Positions 15,387 to 22,808 of a stretch of 32,433 nt of DNA are shown in pieces (within the stretch, counting starts at the first letter, position 1; each line of letters starts with the position of its first letter). The DNA comes from Streptomyces soli (GTDB lineage Bacteria > Actinomycetota > Actinomycetes > Streptomycetales > Streptomycetaceae): NCBI RefSeq assembly GCF_003999195.1, contig NZ_RJVR01000094.1, positions 1 through 32,433 of the forward strand. Reading direction: 5' to 3'. A program made the position numbers and the translations under genes. The notes below the pieces were generated by a model. The model did not search any database. It saw only the letters and a list, made by a program, of their open reading frames with translations, and was not told where the DNA came from.

Positions 15387-16220
15387 TCAGTTCGCGGGCG
15401 GGACCGGGATGCCGCCGGCGATCTGCCGGGCCGCGCGGACGTCCCCGACGTAGGAGGTGAGTGCGTCGAGGGCGATCTGTGCGACGTTGGCGTAGGTGTC
15501 CGGCGGGTCGTCGACGGCGGAGGCGGCGTAGCCGATGGCCGCGTTGGCCATCCGCATCCGGCCGTCCAGCCACGGGCCGCCGCCGAAGCCGCCGACCACC
15601 GGGATCGAGACCGCCTCGGCCACGGCGGCGCCGACGACCGGACCGGAGTTGGTGAAGTTCAGCAGCACCGCGCCGGCCTTCTCCAGCCGCTTGGCCTCGG
15701 CCACCAGCGCGTCCTTCATCTCCACCGGCACCTGGTCGGCCGCGGACGGGATCGCCTTGTACTCCACCCCGTAGCGCAGCGCGGTCTGCGGGGTGATGCC
15801 GAACTGGGCGAATACCGGGATGCCGGCCCGGGTGATCTCGGTGACCGCGTCGAGGAAGTCGGAGGCGGCGTCGAGCTTGACCATGTCGACGCCGGCCTCC
15901 TTGACGAACCGGATCGCCGCGCGCACCGCGCTGCCGGTGCCCTCCTGAAGCGGCCCGAACGGGAAGTCCGCGCTCAGCAGCGCCCGCTTCACCCCGCGCC
16001 GCACCGCCTCGGTGACGATGAGCATCTGGTCCATCGTCACCTCGAAGGGGTTGGACTGCCCCCACAGGTTGACGCCGACCGTGTCGCCGACCGAGACGAT
16101 ATCGACACCGGCCCGGTCCACGAGGCGGGCCATCTGGTAGTCCCAGGCCACCACACCCACGATCTTGCGGCCCTCGTCCTTCATGCGCTGCAGTGTGCGC
16201 GGGGTGATCTTCTCGGCCAT
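15387..16220 (-). CDS. PanB-like (ketopantoate hydroxymethyltransferase family) enzyme, altered active site
   Basis: A 277-residue TIM barrel of the PEP mutase/ketopantoate hydroxymethyltransferase group. Blocks: ITPRTLQRMKDEGRKIVGVV, DIVSVGDTVGVNLWGQSNPF, LIVTEAVRRGVKRALLSADF, AGVDMVKLD, GIPVFAQFGITPQTAL and IPVVGGFGGGPWLDGRM. The metal-binding Asp residues of PanB are kept (Asp 46, Asp 85), and the third ligand Glu seems replaced by Asp 117. The catalytic Glu of PanB, expected in a 'LLVLECVP' block, is missing: this protein reads AVLLNFTNSGPVV. It is therefore unlikely to make ketopantoate. An aldolase, lyase or hydrolase acting on a keto-acid intermediate fits the context better. It sits between the unknown small protein and the alpha/beta hydrolase, all co-directional. 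Confidence 0.8.
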   Translation of the reverse strand: MAEKITPRTLQRMKDEGRKIVGVVAWDYQMARLVDRAGVDIVSVGDTVGVNLWGQSNPFEVTMDQMLIVTEAVRRGVKRALLSADFPFGPLQEGTGSAVRAAIRFVKEAGVDMVKLDAASDFLDAVTEITRAGIPVFAQFGITPQTALRYGVEYKAIPSAADQVPVEMKDALVAEAKRLEKAGAVLLNFTNSGPVVGAAVAEAVSIPVVGGFGGGPWLDGRMRMANAAIGYAASAVDDPPDTYANVAQIALDALTSYVGDVRAARQIAGGIPVPPAN

Positions 16221-16262
16221 CTCGCCTTCCTCTTCGTCGGCACCGCCCCATGGCGGTGTCCC

Positions 16263-16763
16263 TCAGACCCGCAGGGCCGTGAGCAGTTCGGACACGTCGC
16301 TCTCGTCGGCGGACAGCAGCAACACCCGGGCGTGCGGCCGCAGGGCCGCGACGGCGTCGTCCGCCTCGAAACCGTCGCCGAGGACCACGCCGGCGGTGGT
16401 CACCGCGCGGGCGCTGCACGCCCTGCCGATGGCCGCGGCGCACGCGCGCCCCGAGTCCTCGGTGGCTACGACGACCACCACGTCACTGCCCGTCAGCACC
16501 TCGCCGAGCATGGCCCGTGAGCCGTCGAGGCCGCGCAGCGGCAGCGCCTCGGGGCCGTCGACGGGACCGTCCTGGCAGGTGTAGAAGCGGGCGCTGGCCC
16601 ACAGCCCGGCAGCTACCCGCCGAGTGACCGCCGCGGCGACCGGGTCCAGCGCGATGACCCGGGCGGCCCGGGCCGGCGCGATGGGCACGGTGATCCGGAA
16701 GCGCGACTCGCTCGCGGAGGTCGCCCTGGCGCATTCGCTCAGCTGCATCGACGGCACCGGCAT
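16263..16763 (-). CDS. Unknown protein in the Rieske oxygenase operon
   Basis: A protein of about 166 residues, not recognised. The second half has alternating hydrophobic strands and helices (MLGEVLTGSDVVVVVATEDS, GRACAAAIGRACSARAVTTA, GVVLGDGFEADDAVAALRPH, ARVLLLSADESDVSELL), suggesting a small Rossmann-like alpha/beta domain; an acidic turn (SADESD) lies near the end. No catalytic motif was identified. The ATG at 16763 lies 1 nt after the oxygenase stop, which argues for translational coupling; an ATG at 16748 or a start at 16811 overlapping the oxygenase gene is also possible. Tight placement between the oxygenase and the PanB-like enzyme suggests a pathway-specific subunit or accessory protein. 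Confidence 0.65.
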   Translation of the reverse strand: MPVPSMQLSECARATSASESRFRITVPIAPARAARVIALDPVAAAVTRRVAAGLWASARFYTCQDGPVDGPEALPLRGLDGSRAMLGEVLTGSDVVVVVATEDSGRACAAAIGRACSARAVTTAGVVLGDGFEADDAVAALRPHARVLLLSADESDVSELLTALRV

Positions 16764-16764
16764 C

Positions 16765-18051
16765 TCAGACCGACGACTGCGGGACGCCGGGTGTGGCGGT
16801 GACCGCGTCACGGCAGGAATCGAGGAACGACTCCGCCTGGGGGAGCACCACCGCCGCCGAGCGCACCCGGTGGTGGGCCGGGTTGACGCCGGGAGGCGTC
16901 ACGCCTTCGTCCCGCAGTGCGAGCGCCGCCTTGCGCAGCTTCTGACGGGCCTTGATGATCCCGCTGTCGGCAGGGACCAGCCGCTCCTTGGTACGGTCTA
17001 CGATCGGTCCCATGCTCTCCTGCAGCGAGGCGTCCTGCATGGCGATGCCCGCCACGCCCGAGTAGGTGTCGCCGCGCTTTTGTGCCTCGCGGTCCATCAG
17101 GTAGTCGTTGTCCATGTTGGCCGCCGGCCGGTAGGTGCCGGGGATGTTCTTACTGTGCACGCCATGGCCGTCGATCATCGCCTGCCGCTCGGTCTCGGTC
17201 AGCGCCCGGACCGGGTGGTAATCAAAGGAGTACGTCCAGCAGTTCTCGTCGTCTATCGGCACCCAGAAGTGGCCGTGCACCGGGTGGTCGCCGCGCGGCG
17301 GCACCATGGTGAAGTTGGGCATGACCCACGGCGTGATGCGCCAGTAGTAGCTGCCCTCCTCCGCATTGCGGCGGGCGCCGACGAACAGCCCGCCGTCGCT
17401 GTCGGCGACCTCGAAGAAGGGCTTGGTGTCCTTCATGTTGTATTCGTTGCCCTTGGCGCCCTTGAACAGCGGGTCGGTCTTAAGGCCACCGGAGTGCAGG
17501 AACGTCACGTGGCTGGAGTCGATGCCGCCCTCGAATGCCTGCATCCAGTTGCACTGCTGCCAGCGCTTGGAGGTGTAGGTCTGCTCGGCCGGCACCTGCG
17601 CGAACTCGAACTCCGGCAGCCCGGGCCGGGTGGCCGGGTCGCCCATGTGGGTCCACAGCACATCGCCGATCTTGACCAGCGGGTATGAGGTGAGCGTGAC
17701 GTTCTGGCAGAAGCTGCTGTTGTCCGCCTCGGAGGGCACCTCGACGCACTGCCCGGTGACGTCGTACTTCCAGCCGTGGTAGGGGCAGCGCAGGCCGGAG
17801 CCCTCATTGCGGCCGAACCACAGCGACGCACCGCGGTGGGCGCAGAACTCGTCGACCAGGCCGTAGCGGCCCTCGCTGTCGCGGAAGGCGAGCAGGCGCT
17901 CAGAAAGCAGCTTGACGCGCACCGGCGGGGAGTCGTTCTCCGGCAGTTCCTCGGCGAGCAGCGCCGGCATCCAGTACTGCCGGAAGAGCTCGCCCATCGG
18001 CGTCCCCGGGCCGGTTTGCGTCAGGAACTCGTTGATGTCTTTTCTCAGCAC
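16765..18051 (-). CDS. Rieske-type aromatic ring-hydroxylating oxygenase, phthalate 4,5-dioxygenase-like
   Basis: A 428-residue oxygenase component. The Rieske cluster is bound by C70-x-H72 and, 16 residues later, C89-x2-H92 (EFCAHRGASLWFG then CPYHGWKYD). The mononuclear iron site is seen in NWMQAFEGGIDSSHVTFLH (Asp 178, His 181, His 186). NWMQAFEGGIDSSH, PDYH-type C-terminal blocks and PAANMDNDYLMDREAQKRGD resemble the single-subunit phthalate dioxygenase/O-demethylase group, which need no beta subunit. It would hydroxylate or demethylate an aromatic acid in the cytoplasm with electrons from the ferredoxin encoded just upstream (75 nt) and the reductase at 26339-27607. No separate small subunit gene is present. 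Confidence 0.92.
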   Translation of the reverse strand: MLRKDINEFLTQTGPGTPMGELFRQYWMPALLAEELPENDSPPVRVKLLSERLLAFRDSEGRYGLVDEFCAHRGASLWFGRNEGSGLRCPYHGWKYDVTGQCVEVPSEADNSSFCQNVTLTSYPLVKIGDVLWTHMGDPATRPGLPEFEFAQVPAEQTYTSKRWQQCNWMQAFEGGIDSSHVTFLHSGGLKTDPLFKGAKGNEYNMKDTKPFFEVADSDGGLFVGARRNAEEGSYYWRITPWVMPNFTMVPPRGDHPVHGHFWVPIDDENCWTYSFDYHPVRALTETERQAMIDGHGVHSKNIPGTYRPAANMDNDYLMDREAQKRGDTYSGVAGIAMQDASLQESMGPIVDRTKERLVPADSGIIKARQKLRKAALALRDEGVTPPGVNPAHHRVRSAAVVLPQAESFLDSCRDAVTATPGVPQSSV

Positions 18052-18126
18052 GGCCGTATACCTTTCACGTGACGGCGCACCACCCGTGGTGGCGGCATCG
18101 CTCTCGTTCGCGCGCGGTCAAAGCTG

Positions 18127-18450
18127 TCAGGGCTGGTCGGCGGGGATCTCGACGACCAGGCCGTCGAGTGCGTCGGTGACGCGTATCTGGCAGGCGAGGC
18201 GGCTGGTGTCGCGCCGTTCGGAGACCGCCATGTCGAGCAGGTCCTCCTCCATGTCGCCCGGAGGACCGACGAGGTCGGCGAACCGCTCGCCCACGTAGAC
18301 GTGACAGGTCGCGCAGGAGCAGTTGCCGCCGCACTCGGCGACGATGCCCGGCACGCCGTTCCTGACGGCTGCGGACATGACCGAGTCACCGACCGCCGCA
18401 TCGACGGCCCATTCGCGGCCCGCAGCGCCGATGTAGATCACTTTGGACAA
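18127..18450 (-). CDS. [2Fe-2S] ferredoxin (putidaredoxin/adrenodoxin type)
   Basis: A 107-residue ferredoxin counted from the TTG at 18450, giving MSKVIYIGAAGREWAVDAA. Cluster ligands are Cys 40, Cys 46, Cys 49 (in ECGGNCSCATCHVYVG) and Cys 87 (SRLACQI), the C-x5-C-x2-C-x37-C pattern of vertebrate/putidaredoxin-type ferredoxins. An extra Cys 44 lies inside the loop. An ATG at 18498 would add 16 residues without similarity; the TTG gives the normal N-terminus. It is the first gene of the unit that continues with the Rieske oxygenase, the unknown protein, the PanB-like enzyme and the hydrolase. Operator B lies 74 bp upstream of the TTG. It carries electrons to the oxygenase. Confidence 0.9.
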   Translation of the reverse strand: MSKVIYIGAAGREWAVDAAVGDSVMSAAVRNGVPGIVAECGGNCSCATCHVYVGERFADLVGPPGDMEEDLLDMAVSERRDTSRLACQIRVTDALDGLVVEIPADQP

Positions 18451-18523
18451 GATCCCTCGTGTCCTCTCACGGTTGGTGCTCCCCGGACAGGCCGACACGC
18501 GCTCCCCGTGGATCGACGTCTAG

Positions 18524-18542
18524 TGGTATGTCCATTAGACCA
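18524..18542. promoter_or_regulatory. Operator B (TGG-N13-CCA) upstream of the ferredoxin-oxygenase unit
   Basis: TGGTATGTCCATTAGACCA is the best match to the consensus of the eight sites. Read on the minus strand it contains TGGTCTAAT, which also resembles an extended -10 element; a weak -35 (TTGCGC) lies 18 bp before it. Binding here would therefore block the promoter of the five-gene minus-strand unit. Confidence 0.65.
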
Positions 18543-18623
18543 GAAGTCTGCGCGGAGGCGCAAGGCTGCCGCCGGACGGAAGGCAGACCTCAGCAAAGGC
18601 GCGGTCGGAGGTAGTTCACCTCG

Positions 18624-18660
18624 TTGACACGTTCAAATCTTTGGACTTAGGGTCTTACCA
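18624..18660 (+). promoter_or_regulatory. Promoter with overlapping operator C, upstream of the cupin-eutA-like unit
   Basis: TTGACA at 18624-18629 is a perfect -35 element; TAGGGT at 18648-18653 fits a -10 after an 18-bp spacer. TGGACTTAGGGTCTTACCA (18642-18660), the operator C copy, covers the -10. On the other strand it reads TGGTAAGACCCTAAGTCCA and aligns with the other sites. The arrangement is that of a repressor-controlled promoter. Confidence 0.65.
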
Positions 18661-18764
18661 ATCATCGTGGATCGGCTGCCCTGGACGACAGGCGCCCGCC
18701 GCTTCGCGGATCCGTCGGCTCATCCACGGGCCGTCCGGCACGTCCGATCTGGGAGGTCCGCCGC

Positions 18765-19883
18765 ATGGCCAGGGACGCCATCGTCAACGACAACCTGGCG
18801 GCGAAGTTCGCCACCGAGAAGGAGTCCCCCTACACCCGCTGGGTGGCAGCCGAGGGACTGGACATCATCGCCGCCCACTATGTGCCGGACCTGCGCACGG
18901 TCGAGCTCAAGCCGTGGGAGCGGCGCGGAGGCAGCGGCGTCTTCATCAACCACGAGGCGACCCGCACCTCCAACGACTGCTACGTGTGCGAGATCCCGGC
19001 CGGCGGCAAGCTGGCCCCGCAGCGGCAGCTGTTCGAGGAGATGATCCTCGTGCTGGACGGCCAGGGCTCCACCCGTGTGTGGAACGACGCCGGCGCCGAG
19101 GTCACGTTCGAGTGGCAGGCGGGGTCCATCTTCGCCATCCCGCTCAACGCCAACCACCAGCATTTCAACGGCTCCGGCCGCAAGCCCGCGCGCTTTGTGT
19201 CCTCCACCAACCTGCCGCCGGTGCTCAACCTCTACGACGACGTCGACTTCGTCTTCGGCACCGCCCACGACTTCCCCAGCCGTTTCAACGGCGAGCCGGA
19301 CTACTTCTCCCCGCGCGGTGAGCACAAGGGCCTGTTGCTGGACACCAATTTCGTGGCCGACGCGGTCAACCTGCCGCTCATCGAGGCGAAGGAGCGCGGC
19401 GCGGGCGGCGGGCACATCCGCTTCGCGATGGCCAAGGGGTCGATGAACAGCCACATCTCGCAGTTCCCGACCGCCACCTACAAGAAGGGCCACCGCCACG
19501 GACCGGGCGCCCACGTGATCATCCTGTCCGGCACCGGCTACAGCCTGATGTGGCCGGAGGGCGAGGAGCCGCGCCGCTACGAGTGGGGCCCCGGCGCACT
19601 GATCGTGCCGCCGAACATGTGGTTCCACCAGCACTTCAACACCGGCGCCGAGCCGGGCCGCTATCTCGCTTTCAAGCACGAGGTTGTCTCGGTGCGCAAC
19701 GCCCAGGGGGTGCCGAAGGCGTGGATCAGCCGCCGTATCGGCGGCGACCAGATCGACTACGCCGACGAATCCGCGGTCGTGCGCGAGATGTTCCGCGAGG
19801 CCCTCGCCGAGCACGGCATGAAGCCGCAGATGGACGCGGTCTACGAGGCCGAGATCCCGACACTCGCGCCCAAACCCGAGTGA
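18765..19883 (+). CDS. Double-cupin protein with gentisate-dioxygenase-like His site
   Basis: A 372-residue bicupin. The N-terminal cupin (about 72-135) has lost the HxH motif (GGKLAPQRQLFEEMILVLDG) but keeps NHQHFN. The C-terminal cupin (about 238-292) is complete: KKGHRHGPGAHVIILSGTGY gives His 243 and His 245, and PPNMWFHQHFN gives His 288 or 290. The usual Glu is absent, with His 250 nearby. A three-His site with HRH and 'P..W.H.H.N' is what gentisate-type ring-cleaving dioxygenases show. It may therefore be an iron-dependent ring-cleavage enzyme, though a sugar-isomerase-like role cannot be excluded. GGGAGG lies upstream of the ATG; the eutA-like gene follows 89 bp later on the same strand. 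Confidence 0.82.
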   Translation: MARDAIVNDNLAAKFATEKESPYTRWVAAEGLDIIAAHYVPDLRTVELKPWERRGGSGVFINHEATRTSNDCYVCEIPAGGKLAPQRQLFEEMILVLDGQGSTRVWNDAGAEVTFEWQAGSIFAIPLNANHQHFNGSGRKPARFVSSTNLPPVLNLYDDVDFVFGTAHDFPSRFNGEPDYFSPRGEHKGLLLDTNFVADAVNLPLIEAKERGAGGGHIRFAMAKGSMNSHISQFPTATYKKGHRHGPGAHVIILSGTGYSLMWPEGEEPRRYEWGPGALIVPPNMWFHQHFNTGAEPGRYLAFKHEVVSVRNAQGVPKAWISRRIGGDQIDYADESAVVREMFREALAEHGMKPQMDAVYEAEIPTLAPKPE

Positions 19884-19972
19884 CGCCGGCCGACCCCCAC
19901 CACCGCTGACCGTGCGGCCCGCCTTGCCGGCGGGCCGCACGCAGGCGTTTCCGCTCCCCCTGGAGGACGACC

Positions 19973-21559
19973 GTGACGCAACAACACGGGCACCCGTACC
20001 ACCACGACCACGAGCCGCGCACGGTCCACTCCGCGCACGTCCCAGGCCACGACCACGAACACGACGACGAGGCGGTCGGCCCGCTGGAGGACAACCCGAT
20101 CTGGCAGCAGGACAACGTCACGCTGTACAGCGTCGGCATGGACATCGGCTCGTCCGGCACCCAGGTCGTCTTCTCCCGGCTGCTCCTGCGCCGCATCAGC
20201 GAGGACCTGACGAGCCGCTACATCGTGGTGGACCGGCGCACCACCTACCGCTCGCCGGTCGCCCTGACACCGTACGCGAGCGCCGACCACATCGACGCCG
20301 AGGCGCTGGGCTCGATCATCGACGCCGCCTACCGCGCCGCAGGCGCCGACCCGGCGGCCATCGACACCGGCGTGGTCATCCTCACCGGCGAGGCGCTGCG
20401 CCGACGCAACGCCGAGGCGATCGCCGCCGTCCTGGCGGAACGCGGCGGCGAGCTGGTCACCGCAACCGCCGGGCACCACATGGAGGCCATGCTGGCCGCC
20501 TTTGGATCGGGTGCGGCGAAGGCCTCGTACGACACCGGGCAGCGCGTCCTCACCGTCGACATCGGCGGCGGGACGACCAAGCTGGCGGTTGTCGAGGGCG
20601 GACAGGTGACCGCCACCGCGGCCGTGCACATCGGCGGCCGCCTCCAGGTCGTCGACGAGCGCGACCGCGTCGTGCGGCTCGACCCGGCCGGCCGCGAACA
20701 CGCCGCACGGGCCGGCTTTGCCTGGCGACTGGGTGACACCGCGCGCACTGAGGAGATCGAGCGGGTGGCCGACACGATGGCCGACGCCCTGGTGGCCGTC
20801 CTCACCGCCGACCGGCCGCCCGCCGGTCTCGAATGGCTGTACCTCACCGACCCGCTGCCCCCGCTCGGCCGGATCGACGGCGTGATGTTCTCCGGCGGGG
20901 TCGCCGAGTATGTATACGACCGCGAGCCGCGAGGCTTCGGCGACCTCGGGCGCCCGCTCGGACGGGCGCTGCGCCGCCGGATCGACTCCGGCGCACTACG
21001 GCTGCGTCTGCTGCCTGCCGGGGAGTGCATCCGTGCCACCGCGCTGGGTGCCTCCGAGTACAGCGTGCAGCTCAGCGGCAACACCGGCTGTGTCACCGAC
21101 CCCGGCGCACTGCTGCCGCGCCGCAACCTTCAGGTGGTACGCCCGCGTTACGCGCTGGGTGAGTTGGTGGACTGCGCGGCCGTCGCGTATGCGGTCCGGC
21201 AGCGGCTGGCCGAGGTCGACGCCGCAGCGTCCGACGCGGATCTGGTCCTCGCGCTGAAGTGGAGCGGCCCGCCGGCCTACGAGCGGCTGTCCGCCTTTGC
21301 CGCCGGGATCCGCGACGGACTGGCGCGGCGCATCGAGCGCGGCCTGGCGGTCTACGTGATGCTCGACGGCGACGTGGCCATGACGCTGGGCCGGCTGCTG
21401 CGCGAGGAACTGGGCGTGACTGTGCCGCTGCTGGTGGTCGACGGCCTGAGCCTGCGGGACTTTGACTACATCGACATCGGCCGCCTGCGGTACCCGTCGA
21501 ACACCGTGCCGGTCACCATCAAGTCGCTGGTCTTCAACGAGGAGCAGCGTGGCGTCTGA
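19973..21559 (+). CDS. EutA-family reactivase (ASKHA ATPase) with His-rich N-terminus
   Basis: A 528-residue homologue of EutA, the ATP-dependent factor that reactivates B12-dependent ethanolamine ammonia-lyase. Matching blocks include SVGMDIGSSGTQVVFSRLLL (phosphate loop 1), YRAAGADPAAIDTGVVILTG, VLTVDIGGGTTKLAVVEGG (phosphate loop 2), HIGGRL, GVMFSGGVAEYVYD (adenosine loop), RATALGASEYSVQLSGNT, LRDFDYIDIG and PVTIKSLVFNEEQ. The fold is actin/hexokinase-like. An added N-terminus of about 33 residues has ten His (for example HGHPYHHDHE and HVPGHDHEHD), likely a metal-binding tail. No eutB, eutC or other B12 enzyme is in the window, so its client is unknown; the co-transcribed cupin and the Rieske enzyme are candidates. 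The GTG start has GGAGG upstream. Confidence 0.9.
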   Translation: MTQQHGHPYHHDHEPRTVHSAHVPGHDHEHDDEAVGPLEDNPIWQQDNVTLYSVGMDIGSSGTQVVFSRLLLRRISEDLTSRYIVVDRRTTYRSPVALTPYASADHIDAEALGSIIDAAYRAAGADPAAIDTGVVILTGEALRRRNAEAIAAVLAERGGELVTATAGHHMEAMLAAFGSGAAKASYDTGQRVLTVDIGGGTTKLAVVEGGQVTATAAVHIGGRLQVVDERDRVVRLDPAGREHAARAGFAWRLGDTARTEEIERVADTMADALVAVLTADRPPAGLEWLYLTDPLPPLGRIDGVMFSGGVAEYVYDREPRGFGDLGRPLGRALRRRIDSGALRLRLLPAGECIRATALGASEYSVQLSGNTGCVTDPGALLPRRNLQVVRPRYALGELVDCAAVAYAVRQRLAEVDAAASDADLVLALKWSGPPAYERLSAFAAGIRDGLARRIERGLAVYVMLDGDVAMTLGRLLREELGVTVPLLVVDGLSLRDFDYIDIGRLRYPSNTVPVTIKSLVFNEEQRGV

Positions 21560-21575
21560 GCCGGCCCACGGCGAA

Positions 21576-21627
21576 GGCCGCCGCGCGGTCAGGGGAGCGG
21601 ACCCGCTCCCCTGACCGCGCGGCGGCC
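21576..21627. terminator. Perfect 25-bp-stem hairpin, bidirectional terminator
   Basis: Arms at 21576-21600 and 21603-21627 are perfectly complementary over 25 bp with a 2-nt loop (AC). The stem includes CGCGGTCAGGGGAGCGG. It lies between the convergent eutA-like and bicupin genes, 17 bp after one stop and 42 bp from the other. Confidence 0.9.
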
Positions 21628-21668
21628 GTTACCGGCTCACCACCGGGTCGCATCCCCGTGCCGGCCGG

Positions 21669-22691
21669 TCAGGCCGGCACCTTCCCCGACTGCTGCGCGG
21701 TGTACTCCGGCGCGTCCTCGACGTAGTGCACGTTGTCGTAGCCAAGGTGCTTGAACAGGCGGTTCTGCGCGGACAGCAGGCGCAGCGGGGTACCGTCGGC
21801 TGCGAAGTGCTGGGCGATCGTGTTCTGCGGCACGTACAGCGTGTCGCCCTTCTTGATCTCGTGCCGGGTGGGCTCCTTGGCGACGCGGGCGTAGTACTTC
21901 TCCGCGATCTCCTCCTGCACCTCCCAGTGCAGCGAGTAGCCCTCGCCGTCGAGCACGTAGAGGATCTCGTCGGCCATCTTCCAGTGCTTGCCGGAGCGGC
22001 TGCCCTCGGGAATGTCCAGCTCGAAGACGTCCACGCTGAACTGACGCAGGTCGGTGCGGTCGGGGCTGTTGAGCACGCGCACCCGGCCGAGCTGCGTGGT
22101 CTCCCAGACGGTGTCCTCGGGGGTGACGACCTTCTTGCGCTCCAGCACGCCGGGCGTCCAGATGCGCGACCAGTCCTCGCGCTCGCCGAACTCCTGCGGG
22201 CGCTCGATGGGACCGCTGCGGCCCTGCTGGATCAGGCCCAGGAACATCCAGGTGCACTTGGCCTTCATCACCAGCGCGACGGCCTTCTCGTCGTACGGGT
22301 TGAAGTGCCGGTGCACCGAGTCGGTGTGCACGAAGGCGAGGTCGCCGGCCTTCCAGTCGTAGCGGATGTCGTCGTGGATCTCGTAGCCGGCGCCTTCCAG
22401 GATGTAGAAGGCGGCCTCGTTCTGGTGCCCGTGGCCGTGGTTGGAGCTGTGCGGCGGGAGCTCGACGAAGTGCACCTGGAGGGTCTGGGTGAGGAAGTCC
22501 TCGTCCCCGGGGCCGACCCGCCACCAGGTGCGGGACTCGTCGGAGTCGCCGGAGTGGGCCACCTTCGCGTCGTCCACGACCACCGAGTCGTCCCGGACCC
22601 GCTCCGCCGCGAGCTGTGCCTGGCGGAACTCGCCCAGTCCGTAGGTCTCGCTCGTCAGACCGCGTACGAACACGCGCCCCTTCTTGCCCAT
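21669..22691 (-). CDS. Bicupin protein, gentisate-dioxygenase-like
   Basis: A 340-residue protein with two cupin domains. The first (about 80-150) carries the His-rich loop SSNHGHGHQNEAAFYILEGA and VHTDSVHRHFN, giving a likely HxH/Glu/His metal site. The second (about 225-305) has SGKHWKMADEILYVLDGEGY and VPQNTIAQHFAADG, where one His of HxH is replaced by Lys. The arrangement resembles bicupin dioxygenases of the gentisate/1-hydroxy-2-naphthoate group, but also cupins of unknown function. It is monocistronic: operator D lies about 64 bp upstream and a terminator lies downstream. The ATG at 22691 has GAGGA before it. Either this protein or the cupin at 18765 may cleave the ring; the data do not decide. 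Confidence 0.8.
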   Translation of the reverse strand: MGKKGRVFVRGLTSETYGLGEFRQAQLAAERVRDDSVVVDDAKVAHSGDSDESRTWWRVGPGDEDFLTQTLQVHFVELPPHSSNHGHGHQNEAAFYILEGAGYEIHDDIRYDWKAGDLAFVHTDSVHRHFNPYDEKAVALVMKAKCTWMFLGLIQQGRSGPIERPQEFGEREDWSRIWTPGVLERKKVVTPEDTVWETTQLGRVRVLNSPDRTDLRQFSVDVFELDIPEGSRSGKHWKMADEILYVLDGEGYSLHWEVQEEIAEKYYARVAKEPTRHEIKKGDTLYVPQNTIAQHFAADGTPLRLLSAQNRLFKHLGYDNVHYVEDAPEYTAQQSGKVPA

Positions 22692-22754
22692 GGGTTCCTC
22701 ACCTTCTCGCGGCCGTGACGGCACGCGGCGATTGCATCGTGTTTCTGAGAGCGT

Positions 22755-22773
22755 AGGTATAAATAGCTTACCA
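22755..22773. promoter_or_regulatory. Operator D upstream of the bicupin gene
   Basis: AGGTATAAATAGCTTACCA in an AT-rich patch. It keeps the GGTA start and ACCA end of the consensus and the 19-bp length, but the centre differs, so it is one of the weaker matches. The overlapping TATAAAT/TAAGCTATTTATACC sequence probably also provides the -10 of the minus-strand bicupin promoter. Confidence 0.5.
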
Positions 22774-22808
22774 TTAGCCCTATATTGGCGGACGGCATCC
22801 CGGGCCGC

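Noticed and set aside
15387..16220. Pantothenate biosynthesis gene panB
   Set aside because: The catalytic Glu seems absent, no panC or panD is near, and the gene lies in a Rieske oxygenase unit.
19973..21559. Ethanolamine utilisation locus
   Set aside because: Only the EutA-type reactivase is present. No EutB, EutC, microcompartment shell or aldehyde dehydrogenase gene was seen, and the neighbours are oxygenase-pathway genes.
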